Below are positions 34,415 through 43,298 of a DNA stretch of 64,000 nt, one piece after another (the stretch's first letter is position 1; each line of letters starts with the position of its first letter). A program made the position numbers and the translations under genes. The stretch lies in the NCBI GenBank assembly GCA_016716905.1, contig JADJUS010000004.1, positions 682,001-746,000 on the forward strand. Reading direction: 5' to 3'. The notes under the pieces are model-generated. The model was given only the letters and a program-made list of their open reading frames with translations, was not told where the DNA came from and searched no databases. The stretch comes from Acidobacteriota bacterium (GTDB lineage Bacteria > Acidobacteriota > Vicinamibacteria > Vicinamibacterales > SCN-69-37).

Positions 34415-36781
34415 ATGGCCATCGGGTTGGTCGTCGCCTTGGCGGGCCCTGTTTCTGCCGCCCGCGCGCAGAATCTCGTCGCCGACCCCGTGGTGCTGCA
34501 TCTGCGCGCCATCCAGTCGCCTGACGGTCGCTGGCAGGCCACACCCCCTCGGACCATCCGTCTCGATCGCACAGACACAGCGGCTGTGCCTTGGCGCGCC
34601 GAAGCAACGGTCCCGTGGTTGACGATCACGCCGGCCAGCGGAGCGGGCCCAGGCCGCCTCAAGGTGCAGCTTGAGGCCTCACGTCTGGTCGGGAGCCCGG
34701 CCGTCGGCGAAGTCATCATCGCGGTCAACGGGGCTCCCAGTCAGCGTGTCACCGTGCATGCGTCCCTGGCCGCCACCGACAACCCGCCGATGGGGTTCAT
34801 CGACGCGCCCGCTGACGGCGACGTGCCTGCCGGGCCGGTGCGGCTCTTTGGCTGGGCGCTCGACGATGTGGGCCTGAGCAGTATTGAAGTGTGCCGGGTG
34901 GGCGACGCCATTCCGGGCGAGGAGCGGTGCGCGGACGGCAAAGGCGCTCGTGTCGCGCAGGCCGATCTGCACGTCAACGCCAGACCCGACGTGGCCGCCG
35001 CCGTTCCCGGATTTGATCACGAAGGAGACACCGGTTGGACGGCGGTCGTGTCAGTGCCGACCGGCGCTCGATCCCCGGACGGCGTCCTGTCGTACTACGC
35101 GCTGGCTCGCGACGTCACCGGGCAGGTCGCATCGCTTGGCACAAAGCACTACCGCCCGACGAGCGCTCCGGTGCAGTGGGCCAAGGTGCTCAAGCTGCCG
35201 GCCCTGCTGCTTCTGGCGTTTGCGGTCTTCGCGGTCTTCCATCTGTGGGCGCGCCGCTGGTTGCCCGTTCATCAATCCCCGTCGCCCGCCGAGGAGCAGG
35301 TACCGCAGCCCGGACCACGGTGGATGGAGCTGACGGCGCTCGCCGGCATCATGGCGGCGTTTGCGTGGATGGTGATTCCCGGTCTCAGCCGTTCGCTCGA
35401 ATACGACGAGATGTACTCCGCGTCCCAATTCATCGTCGACCGGTCGTGGTGGGAGTCGGCGACGCGTGTGCAGACGTCCAACAATCACTTTGGAAACTCG
35501 ATTCTGGCCTCGGCGGCCGTCCGTGTGTTCGGGCCCTACGAATGGGCGATTCGCCTTCCCGCGTTTCTGCTCGCGCTCGGCGCGATCGTGGTCACGTGGC
35601 GGTTTGGCCGTCGCCTTGCGGGCCCGGCCGTCGGCCTGTGTGCTGCGGCATTGCTGGCTGCGGCGCCGGCATTCATGGTCTGGGCGCAAACCGCCAGGGG
35701 TTACTCCGGTCTGGCCTGCATGGCCTGGTTGTCTGTTGATGCATTTTTCAGAGTGCTTCGAACCGGAGATTCTCGCCAGGTGCGCGTGCACACGATCTCC
35801 ACGGCCGTCCTGCCGTTGTTCCACCTTTTTGGGTTCTGGATTCTCGCGATTCAGTACCTCGCTTTCTGGGCGTGGAGTCTCGCCGCCCGCCGCACGCCAT
35901 CAACGGACGGTTCCGCCAACGGCACTCGCCGGCTGCATCGCTCATTCCTGGCAATCGGCGCCATCACGCTCGTGATGTTCCTGCCGAGCGTCACCGATCT
36001 GGTGTCGGACCTTCCCGTCTTCGCCGTGTCTCACGAGCCGGCCGCTGCCAACGCCGGCGCCACCGCTGCCGCCACGGCCGGCACCGTCGCAAGGACCACG
36101 CGAATGACGGTTGGCGTGCAATGGTCGGGCTTCGCCGACGAACTCCTGTCCATCCGATCCTGGAATCTGATGGCCATCGCCGGAGTCCTGCTGCTGATTG
36201 GCCTTCTCACGTTGCCCAGGGGAGAGGCTGCTTTCGGCCTCGCGACCCTCGGCCTTCCGCTCTTGACCTTGTGGCTGGCCGGCGAAGCGGTCACCGTGTA
36301 TCCCCGGTTCTTCTCGTTCTGGCTGCCGATGCTGGCGATCTTCCTGGCTGCGGGAATCCTCGCGCCGTTTCAGTGGCAGCGACGCTCGACCAATCGGGTG
36401 CAAAAGGCCGTCGGCATGGTCACAGGTATCGCCACGGTGACCGGCGGTCTCTGGGTGGCGCAGACGTGGCTCGATTGGGACCCACCAGTGAGCCCGGCCG
36501 ACTATCGCACGTGGCTCACGCCTTCTGCAGACTGGGCCGACAGCCCTGTGGCTGCGGTTGGACAGGATGCCTTCATGTTCGACTTCTACCTGGGCAAGCC
36601 GCTGCCGCTGGTTGTTGATCCCGCGCAGATGGACGGCCTCCTCCGCCAGCATGACCGGCTGCTGGTGGCGTATCACGCGCTGCCGCGAATGCGACCCGCC
36701 GATGTCCTTGTGCGCAACCTGCTCGCGCGCAGGTGCCTGGACCGCGCCAACGTCAACATCGTGCTGTTCGAATGCCGCTAG
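34415..36781 (+). CDS. GT39-type membrane glycosyltransferase with an N-terminal beta-domain
   Basis: 788 aa from the ATG at 34415 (signal-like MAIGLVVALAGPVSAARA); an upstream ATG at 34382 is also in frame. Residues about 20-130 look like a BACON-type beta-sandwich (PWRAEATVPWLTITPASG), and about 130-250 like a further Ig-like module (ADGDVPAGPVRLFGWALDD). From about residue 285 it is a polytopic GT-C membrane domain with the first-loop motif RSLEYDEMYSASQFI and ARGYSGLACMAWLSVDAFFR. Such enzymes move sugars from polyprenyl phosphate onto lipids or proteins. Its end overlaps the start of the TonB-dependent receptor gene by ten bases, so they are coupled. Confidence 0.75.
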   Translation: MAIGLVVALAGPVSAARAQNLVADPVVLHLRAIQSPDGRWQATPPRTIRLDRTDTAAVPWRAEATVPWLTITPASGAGPGRLKVQLEASRLVGSPAVGEVIIAVNGAPSQRVTVHASLAATDNPPMGFIDAPADGDVPAGPVRLFGWALDDVGLSSIEVCRVGDAIPGEERCADGKGARVAQADLHVNARPDVAAAVPGFDHEGDTGWTAVVSVPTGARSPDGVLSYYALARDVTGQVASLGTKHYRPTSAPVQWAKVLKLPALLLLAFAVFAVFHLWARRWLPVHQSPSPAEEQVPQPGPRWMELTALAGIMAAFAWMVIPGLSRSLEYDEMYSASQFIVDRSWWESATRVQTSNNHFGNSILASAAVRVFGPYEWAIRLPAFLLALGAIVVTWRFGRRLAGPAVGLCAAALLAAAPAFMVWAQTARGYSGLACMAWLSVDAFFRVLRTGDSRQVRVHTISTAVLPLFHLFGFWILAIQYLAFWAWSLAARRTPSTDGSANGTRRLHRSFLAIGAITLVMFLPSVTDLVSDLPVFAVSHEPAAANAGATAAATAGTVARTTRMTVGVQWSGFADELLSIRSWNLMAIAGVLLLIGLLTLPRGEAAFGLATLGLPLLTLWLAGEAVTVYPRFFSFWLPMLAIFLAAGILAPFQWQRRSTNRVQKAVGMVTGIATVTGGLWVAQTWLDWDPPVSPADYRTWLTPSADWADSPVAAVGQDAFMFDFYLGKPLPLVVDPAQMDGLLRQHDRLLVAYHALPRMRPADVLVRNLLARRCLDRANVNIVLFECR

Positions 36782-39294
36782 CCCTGTCGCGTCTGGCGGG
36801 CATCGCCCTGTTCCTGAGTGGGTTGTGCCCTGGGCTCGTGGCGGCACAGACAACAGGCACGCTCGCGGGAACGGTGGCGGCCGAAGGGGGCATTACGCTT
36901 CCGGGCGCGTTTGTCACCGTGATTGGAACGACGCCCGCACTGAGGCGCGAAACCACCACCGACGAGCAGGGCAGCTTCCTCGTCGCAGATCTGCCAGCGG
37001 CCCGCTACTCGATCACGGCGCTCGCAACGGGATTCACAATCACCAAGGCCATTGAGGTCACCCTTGTCGCGGGGCAGACCCGCCGGGTTGTCATCGACAT
37101 GCGCGTAACCGGTGTCACCGAAACGGTGACGGTCAGCGCGGATCGTGGGCGTGCGTCAACGGCGCCGTCCATGCTGGCGCTGACGCCGGCTGAGGTGTCC
37201 ACCGTGGCGGGCGCTGCCGAGAACGTCTTCAAAGTGCTGCACACGCTACCGGGCATCACGGCCGTCAATGACTTCGACAGCCGGCTCTCGGTGCGCGGCG
37301 GCGGACCAGACCAGAACCTGACGGTGATGGATGGCGTGGAGATCCACAACCCGTACCGTTTGTTTGGGCTCACGAGTGCATTCAACCCCGAAACGGTTGA
37401 GGCGTTTGAACTCACTGCGGGCGCGTTTCCCGCGAGATACGGCGACCGCTTGTCGTCCATCCTGACTATCGACAATCGCGCCGGGAATTCGGCGCGTCGC
37501 GCAATGGGCAGCGTCACCCTGGCCCTGACCGATGCCAACATCATTGCCGAAGGGCGCCTGCCGGGCACGTCACAGGGATCGTGGCTCTTGAGTGGCCGCA
37601 GGACGTACTACGACGTTGTCGCAGAGCGATTTGTCGACGCCGACTTGCCGTCGTTTTCGGACTTGCAGGCCAAAGCGGTCTGGCGCGTGGCGGGCGGAGG
37701 GCAACTCTCGGTGTTTGGCTTGAAGAGTCGTGAGAGCACCGACGCGGAGTTTGGAGAGCCCGAGCGTGAGTCTGCGGTGATTCGCACCAAGGCCCGCAAT
37801 GATCTGGTGGCGGTCTCGTGGCAGCGGGCGTTTGGTTCTCGCGTGTCCAGCCGCACTGTGGCGTCGTGGTACCTCAACCGCGATGACATCGACTTCGACG
37901 GCCGGTTCGAAACAGGCGCGCGGCGGACGAATGCGCCGGTCAGCAATAACTCGGAGTCGTTGTCCAATATCATTTTCACCCGCCAGCTTTCCGTGCGGGA
38001 CACGGCCCTTCGGCAGGACACCACCATCAGGGTCGGGCGGTCACACTTGCTGGATGCCGGCGTTGAGGCGCATGTGCTGGCCACGCAGTGGGGATGGCGC
38101 ATTGACGGCGAGCGAAATCCCGGCGTGGCAAACGGCTCAAGCATCCAGGGTGGGGCCGGGCTGCCGGCGTTGTTGGACTCGTCGCGTGACTCATGGCGCT
38201 TTGGCGCGTGGCTGTCCGATGTCTGGATGGTGACGCCATGGCTTCGTGTGGAGCCTGGCGTTCGCCTCGACAAGACCAGCGTGACCGGTGTCGCATCACT
38301 CTCGCCGCGCGCGTCGCTGCTGGCTGACCTGACCGCCCGCACGCGCCTGCGCGTGGCCGGTGGCGCGTTCACCCAGAGCCCCGGCTACGAAAAACTGCTG
38401 CAGTCCGACTACTTCGTCAATCTCACCAGTGAAAACGATGCAAGGGTCGGGACCGAACGGGCGAGGCACGCGGTGGTTGGTCTGGAACACACGTTGGCGC
38501 CAGGTGTAGTGGCGCGGGTTGAGGGCTACTACAAGCAGTTCCGCGATCTGGTCATTGGCAGGCTCGAAACCCCGGAAGAGGTTGACGCGCGCACGTCGGT
38601 CTACGACTTTCCGTCGAGCCTGGTCGGGGAAGTGCCGCGTGAGGCGCAGATTCTGAGCGCGCCCGTGAACGGCGGGCGAGGGAAGGCGGCCGGTATTGAG
38701 GTGTACCTCGCGCGGCAGTCCGTGTCTCCCGCCGGCCGGGCGTTGACCGGGTGGATCTCATACACCCGCAGCCGCGCAGAGAAGACGATGTACGGCATCA
38801 CGATGCCGGCCGACTACGACCGGCCACATGCGTTCAGCATGGTGGCGAATCTGCGCCTCAACACGACCATCGAAGTCGCGACGACCGTACGCGTGCAGTC
38901 CGGGTTCCCGTATTCGCCGCCGGTGGGCGTGCGGGTGGCGGCGGTGCAGGATTTGGCGGATGCCGATCGCGACGGTAACCGCAGCGAGTTGATACCCCAG
39001 GTCTCCAGACGTCTCCTGGTGTGGACGTTTGACCATGGTGGCGCGTCGAACCTCAATTCAGCCCGGCTGCCGAGGTTCTCGCGTGTGGATGTCCGTGTCA
39101 CGTTCCGGCCAGGGTGGAAGAATCGCCGCTGGCAGTTCTACCTGGACGTGATCAATCTGCTCAATGCCAACAACGCGTCGGGCTTCGACGCGCAGTTATC
39201 GTATGACCCTGCCGCTGATCGGCCGCAGGTGACGTACGAGCGGCGCAACAGCCTGCCGCTGCTGCCGTCGCTCGGGATTCGCTACAAGTTTTAG
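36772..39294 (+). CDS. TonB-dependent receptor with carboxypeptidase-regulatory N-domain
   Basis: 840 aa from the ATG at 36772, which overlaps the upstream stop by ten bases. A signal peptide (LSGLCPGLVAAQ) leads into a carboxypeptidase-regulatory domain (GGITLPGAFVTVIGTTPA), a plug (VLHTLPGITAVNDFDSRLSV, LTVMDGVEIHNPYR) and a 22-strand-type barrel ending SLGIRYKF with a terminal aromatic residue. Receptors of this kind import large substrates, such as glycans or iron complexes, with energy from TonB-ExbBD. The substrate is not indicated. Co-transcription with a glycosyltransferase hints at an envelope or glycan role. Confidence 0.9.
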   Translation: MPLALSRLAGIALFLSGLCPGLVAAQTTGTLAGTVAAEGGITLPGAFVTVIGTTPALRRETTTDEQGSFLVADLPAARYSITALATGFTITKAIEVTLVAGQTRRVVIDMRVTGVTETVTVSADRGRASTAPSMLALTPAEVSTVAGAAENVFKVLHTLPGITAVNDFDSRLSVRGGGPDQNLTVMDGVEIHNPYRLFGLTSAFNPETVEAFELTAGAFPARYGDRLSSILTIDNRAGNSARRAMGSVTLALTDANIIAEGRLPGTSQGSWLLSGRRTYYDVVAERFVDADLPSFSDLQAKAVWRVAGGGQLSVFGLKSRESTDAEFGEPERESAVIRTKARNDLVAVSWQRAFGSRVSSRTVASWYLNRDDIDFDGRFETGARRTNAPVSNNSESLSNIIFTRQLSVRDTALRQDTTIRVGRSHLLDAGVEAHVLATQWGWRIDGERNPGVANGSSIQGGAGLPALLDSSRDSWRFGAWLSDVWMVTPWLRVEPGVRLDKTSVTGVASLSPRASLLADLTARTRLRVAGGAFTQSPGYEKLLQSDYFVNLTSENDARVGTERARHAVVGLEHTLAPGVVARVEGYYKQFRDLVIGRLETPEEVDARTSVYDFPSSLVGEVPREAQILSAPVNGGRGKAAGIEVYLARQSVSPAGRALTGWISYTRSRAEKTMYGITMPADYDRPHAFSMVANLRLNTTIEVATTVRVQSGFPYSPPVGVRVAAVQDLADADRDGNRSELIPQVSRRLLVWTFDHGGASNLNSARLPRFSRVDVRVTFRPGWKNRRWQFYLDVINLLNANNASGFDAQLSYDPAADRPQVTYERRNSLPLLPSLGIRYKF

Positions 39295-39333
39295 CCTCGG
39301 CCTTGAAAACCAGGCCGGTCCTCAAGCCCGAGG
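39295..39333. repeat. Imperfect hairpin after the TonB receptor gene
   Basis: Arms CCTCGGCCTTGA (39295-39306) and TCAAGCCCGAGG (39322-39333) pair with one mismatch. They begin directly after the receptor stop codon. It may end transcription, but no T-run follows. Confidence 0.6.
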
Positions 39334-39342
39334 CCTCCCGTC

Positions 39343-39681
39343 TTACCGGCGCTTGCGCGTCTTCGCGGCGCTGACCGCAGACTGCATCTCGTCGTCGCAC
39401 ATCGGCGCGCAGAGCCCGTCGCGGCAGAGGATGTAGCCGTCCGGGCAATCTCCGGCGGCGAGGGTCGGCCGCCCGATCTGCTGCAGGAGTTGCACCTGTG
39501 CGCGCAATGCGTTTTCAACGACAGTAAATTTGCTGGGACTGGTCACGAGAATCTCGATGCCGAGTTGCTCGATCTTCATGACCAGCCATCGCACCGCGGC
39601 CATCCGTGCCGCGTCACCGCCACGGTGCCGGCCGCCTCCGTGCGATCGTGTTGTGGTTTTCTTGCCTTGTGCCTTGGCCAT
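39343..39681 (-). CDS. Small protein with a Cys-rich C-terminus, unrecognised
   Basis: A 112-aa protein with a basic N-terminal tail (KAQGKKTTTRSHGGGRHRGG), a helical middle and a Cys-rich stretch CPDGYILCRDGLCAPMC near residues 80-96, which could bind a metal or form disulfides. It ends in a basic tail (AKTRKRR). AGGAG eight bases upstream supports the ATG at 39681. The kinase gene at 39711 is transcribed on the same strand and ends 29 bases upstream of this start, so they may be co-transcribed. The function is unknown. Confidence 0.6.
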   Translation of the reverse strand: MAKAQGKKTTTRSHGGGRHRGGDAARMAAVRWLVMKIEQLGIEILVTSPSKFTVVENALRAQVQLLQQIGRPTLAAGDCPDGYILCRDGLCAPMCDDEMQSAVSAAKTRKRR

Positions 39682-39710
39682 CGGGTCAGCTCCTGTAGGT
39701 GAGAGGGAAT

Positions 39711-42545
39711 CTAGTTCCGGCCTCCGGCCGGGGTCTCCGGTTGGGTTTCGATCAACCAGATGTCACGCGCGCGCTGGTTCCTGACGGCAATCAGGGAACG
39801 TCCCGCGCGCCTGACACCAGAAAAACTGACGCCAGGCAACGCATTATCCGTCACCTGCGTCAGGCGACCGGATGCGATCGAAAAACCGTAGACATTATGC
39901 ACGCCGCCTTCGGCGCGGGTGAGGTAAAGGGTGCCGAATGTCGGGTCGAGCCTGGCCGTAATCAAAATCGCGTTCGAAATGGTGCCGGCCGTGGTGGTGG
40001 CACCGTCGGCCCCTACGAGCAGCACCTCCATGGTCGAGGTCGAGTCCTGGTTGACCTCGACGGATCGCACGATGACCATCCGGCGGTCCGCCAACCACCC
40101 CCTGCCGTAGACGCTGGTAAAGGAGCCTGTCAGCGACGCGACTTCACGTTGCTGCCCGCTCACCAGGTCACGGACCCACACGCCGAACCGCCCAGCGGCG
40201 CGCGTGAGAAACGCCAACTGTCGACCATCGATGGAGACGAACAGGTCGCGCACAAACGAGTTCGCCGCCGCCGTGAAGATGGGGCCCTCGTTTTTTCTGG
40301 CGGTCGAACGATATTTGACGATGGTCTGCACGGTGCCATGATCAACGAAATAGAGCACGTCGCTGCCGGGTTGCCACGCCATCAGCTGTTCGCCCCACTC
40401 CACCGGGTACTGCTGGAGGATGGCGAGCCGCGTGGTGCCCAGCACTCGGGATGTTTCTTCGGTGGCGAGATCGGCGACAGACAGCGATGTCAGTCCCGGT
40501 TTGTCTCCGCGCTGCATGAACGCGAGCCGCGCGCCGTCCGGCGACAACTGACCGGCGAATCCAGCCGTCACCGGTCGTGCCGCCGCCGTGAGGCCGTTGT
40601 TGCCCAGGCCGGCGACAAACAACTGCGAGTCGAGGATGCGGTATCCCTGAGACGGGCTCGGCTCGCTGCGCTGGAAGACAAGTGTCTGGCCATCGGCCGA
40701 CACGGCCGGAGCAAAATCACTCAGCGCGTCGGACGCCAGCTGCCGGCCGACCCGTGTGGCAGGGTCGATCAGCCACAACTTGGCTTCGTCGGAGCCCTGC
40801 TGGAAACTCACAATCGAGCCGTCCGCCGAGGTGCCTTCCGGCGTCTCTTCGGTCTGGCTCGATGTCAACGGCCTCAGCCGGCCACTGCTGTCACGTTCCC
40901 AGAGGTCACTTTGTCCCCCGCGGTTTGTCTGGAAGATGACAGCCTCGCCTGTGCCGCTCCAGATCGGCATCCGCTCGTAGAACGCATCGTTGGTCAGCCG
41001 CCGCGGTGACGCGCCCGCCAGATCCGTTTCCCACAGGTCTTCCTGATCACCCGATCGCAGTGCCACCACCACGCGGCGTCCGTCTGGATGCACGTCCAGG
41101 TTGTTCACGACGCCGGCGAGAGACCACGAGGCGCTCAGGTCGGTCACGGTGCCAGCGTCGAGGTCCGCCACACTCAGCGACCGGGCGGAGTTGCTCGTGA
41201 GTTGCAGGAAGATCCGCCGGCCGATCCAGCGGAGCACCCGCACCTCATTCGGGCCAGGATTCAGGACGAGACTCTGGGAGGCGACGCCGCCAAAGAACGC
41301 AGGGACGACCTGCAAGACGGTGTTGTCGCGCCGGCCGAGGGCCACGGCGAGCTGGTCGCCTCCGGGTGACCAGGCGTGGCTCAGGATGCGCCCCGCAGAC
41401 AACGTCACGGGGCGGGCCTCTGTGCCCGCGACCGGTTGCACAAACAACTGGGGCGCGCCATCGCGCGTTGAAACGAACGACAGCCACTTGCCGTCGGCCG
41501 ACAACCGGCTGGCGGTTTCTTCGCTCGACCACATGACCACGGGCCGTGAGCGCCGGAGCGGGTCGGCGTCCGGCGTCCGGCCGCTCCACTGCCAGGCGGC
41601 GACCGCCAGGCCGCCAACGGCGACGGCCGCGGCGATCCATTGCCAGCGCCGTTTCGATTGCTCAGCGCCCACCGTGTTGAACGTGCCGCCGGCGGCGGTC
41701 AACCCGCCGGAGATGTGCCGTAACTCGGCGAGCACCGCTGCGGCCGACTCAGGTCGATCGGCCGGGTTCTTCTCGAGGCAACGTTCCACGAGATCGACCA
41801 GGCCAGCGGGTGCACCCTGCGCCAACCTGTCGAGACGCCGCGGTGCATCGGTCAGGAGGTGCCGGACATAGTCGTAGGACGACAGCCCCATGAACGGCAG
41901 CTGTCCGGTAAGGCACTCGAACATCACGACGCCCATGGAAAACAGATCCGCGCGGAACGTCACCGGATGTCCGGCGGCCTGCTCGGGCGACATGTATTGC
42001 GGTGTGCCGGCGGCCTGATCGGTGCGATCCGAAGGAGAGGTGCGCGTCTGATCCGACGGCTTCGCGACGGCATCTTCGCGTGCGAGTCCGAAGTCGAGCA
42101 GCTTCACGTGACCGTCGGTGGTGACGATGACGTTGGAGGGCTTTACGTCACGATGCACCAGGCCGCGGCTGTGCGCGGCGGCCAGACCTTCGGCGATTTC
42201 GCTGGCGAGTTGCACCGCCTGAGTGAGAGGCGGCCGGCCGCGCCGCAGGATCGCCGCAAGCGTTTCGCCTTCGACGAACTCCATCACGAGGTACGCTTCG
42301 GTGCCCTCCTCGATCAGTTCGTAGACCTTGCAGATATACGGATGGTCGATTGACGCGGCGGCAAGTGCCTCGGTGCGAAGGGGGTCTCCACCCTGGCGGA
42401 ACCGGCCGTCATGAATCGCCTTGATGGCGACGGATCGGTTCAGCCGGGTGTCGGTGGCCTTGTAGACCACGCCCATGCCCCCGGAGCCAATCTGGCCTTC
42501 GACCCGGTAGCGCCGAACGATCGCCTCGGGCAGTGGGTGGTCCAC
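39711..42545 (-). CDS. Ser/Thr protein kinase with TM and WD40-like propeller
   Basis: About 944 aa from a GTG at 42545. The frame is open upstream, but that segment overlaps the divergent gene. The kinase domain (about 20-275) has GSGGMGVVYKATD, VAIKAI, HRDVKPSNVIV, DFGLARED and GTPQYMSPEQAAGH, all essential motifs of Hanks-type kinases. One membrane helix (WIAAAVAVGGLAVAAW) is followed by a periplasmic TolB/PD40-like beta-propeller (repeats such as LSADGKWLSFVSTRDGAPQL). The layout suggests a transmembrane receptor kinase sensing an outside ligand. Targets are not indicated. It is divergent from the cytidylate-kinase-like gene. Confidence 0.88.
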   Translation of the reverse strand: MDHPLPEAIVRRYRVEGQIGSGGMGVVYKATDTRLNRSVAIKAIHDGRFRQGGDPLRTEALAAASIDHPYICKVYELIEEGTEAYLVMEFVEGETLAAILRRGRPPLTQAVQLASEIAEGLAAAHSRGLVHRDVKPSNVIVTTDGHVKLLDFGLAREDAVAKPSDQTRTSPSDRTDQAAGTPQYMSPEQAAGHPVTFRADLFSMGVVMFECLTGQLPFMGLSSYDYVRHLLTDAPRRLDRLAQGAPAGLVDLVERCLEKNPADRPESAAAVLAELRHISGGLTAAGGTFNTVGAEQSKRRWQWIAAAVAVGGLAVAAWQWSGRTPDADPLRRSRPVVMWSSEETASRLSADGKWLSFVSTRDGAPQLFVQPVAGTEARPVTLSAGRILSHAWSPGGDQLAVALGRRDNTVLQVVPAFFGGVASQSLVLNPGPNEVRVLRWIGRRIFLQLTSNSARSLSVADLDAGTVTDLSASWSLAGVVNNLDVHPDGRRVVVALRSGDQEDLWETDLAGASPRRLTNDAFYERMPIWSGTGEAVIFQTNRGGQSDLWERDSSGRLRPLTSSQTEETPEGTSADGSIVSFQQGSDEAKLWLIDPATRVGRQLASDALSDFAPAVSADGQTLVFQRSEPSPSQGYRILDSQLFVAGLGNNGLTAAARPVTAGFAGQLSPDGARLAFMQRGDKPGLTSLSVADLATEETSRVLGTTRLAILQQYPVEWGEQLMAWQPGSDVLYFVDHGTVQTIVKYRSTARKNEGPIFTAAANSFVRDLFVSIDGRQLAFLTRAAGRFGVWVRDLVSGQQREVASLTGSFTSVYGRGWLADRRMVIVRSVEVNQDSTSTMEVLLVGADGATTTAGTISNAILITARLDPTFGTLYLTRAEGGVHNVYGFSIASGRLTQVTDNALPGVSFSGVRRAGRSLIAVRNQRARDIWLIETQPETPAGGRN

Positions 42546-42635
42546 AGCCGAGAAGAGTACCCGAGTTTTGCCGAGCCGGGTCGAAATGGTGAGGCCGCAG
42601 ATGATAGATTGGCGCTCACTTTGAAGGAGCGCGAC

Positions 42636-43277
42636 ATGACGGCAGGTACGACCATTGTGGCCATTTCGAGGCAAAAGGGGAGCGGTGGCGCCCACATCGG
42701 ACAGGTCGTCGCAGAGCGGCGGGGCATGCGCTTTGTGGACGGCGGCCTCCTGCGCGACGCCTCGGAATACCTGCTGGTGCACGACCCGAATCTCGAGAAG
42801 GTCAAGGAACGGATCGGCACGTGGTGGGACACGATGGCCGGGGCGCTCGCCATGGGCGGCATGAGCGGCCTGGGCATGTTGCCGGTGGACACGATGCAGG
42901 AAGCCGAGTCGGCCCGCCTCGAGCGCCGCATTATCGAGGAAATGGCTGGACACCACTCAGCCGTGATCGTCGGTCGAGGTGCCGGCCATGTGCTCAAGGG
43001 GCGTCCAGGTGTGCTCCGGGTGTTTGTGCACGCACCAGAGGCGTGGCGCATCGATCGCGTGGCCGAGCGCAGCGGCGTGGATCAGGCCAAGGCGCGCGAC
43101 GTCGTGCGCGAGTCGGATCGCGATCGCGCCGGCTTCATGCGTGCGCTGACCGGCACCGATTGGACGGACGCACGCCAATACGATCTGGCGATTGATGCGG
43201 CCTCAACCGGTCTCGAAGTGGCCACGGACATTGTGCTGCAGTTGGTGCCGCTGGCCCAGGCCACGCCGCCGCGCTAG
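42636..43277 (+). CDS. Cytidylate-kinase-like P-loop protein
   Basis: 213 aa; AAGGAG at 42624-42629 supports ATG 42636. The opening TTIVAISRQKGSGGAHIGQV carries a P-loop-like nucleotide site of the cytidylate kinase-like family (Cytidylate_kin2), followed by VDGGLLRDASEYLLVHDPNL and VIVGRGAGHVL. The family phosphorylates nucleotides or related small molecules; the substrate is not known here. It precedes the F390-synthetase-like gene by 21 bases and may belong to that operon. Confidence 0.75.
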   Translation: MTAGTTIVAISRQKGSGGAHIGQVVAERRGMRFVDGGLLRDASEYLLVHDPNLEKVKERIGTWWDTMAGALAMGGMSGLGMLPVDTMQEAESARLERRIIEEMAGHHSAVIVGRGAGHVLKGRPGVLRVFVHAPEAWRIDRVAERSGVDQAKARDVVRESDRDRAGFMRALTGTDWTDARQYDLAIDAASTGLEVATDIVLQLVPLAQATPPR

Positions 43278-43298
43278 CCGACGCGCCGGGACGATTGC

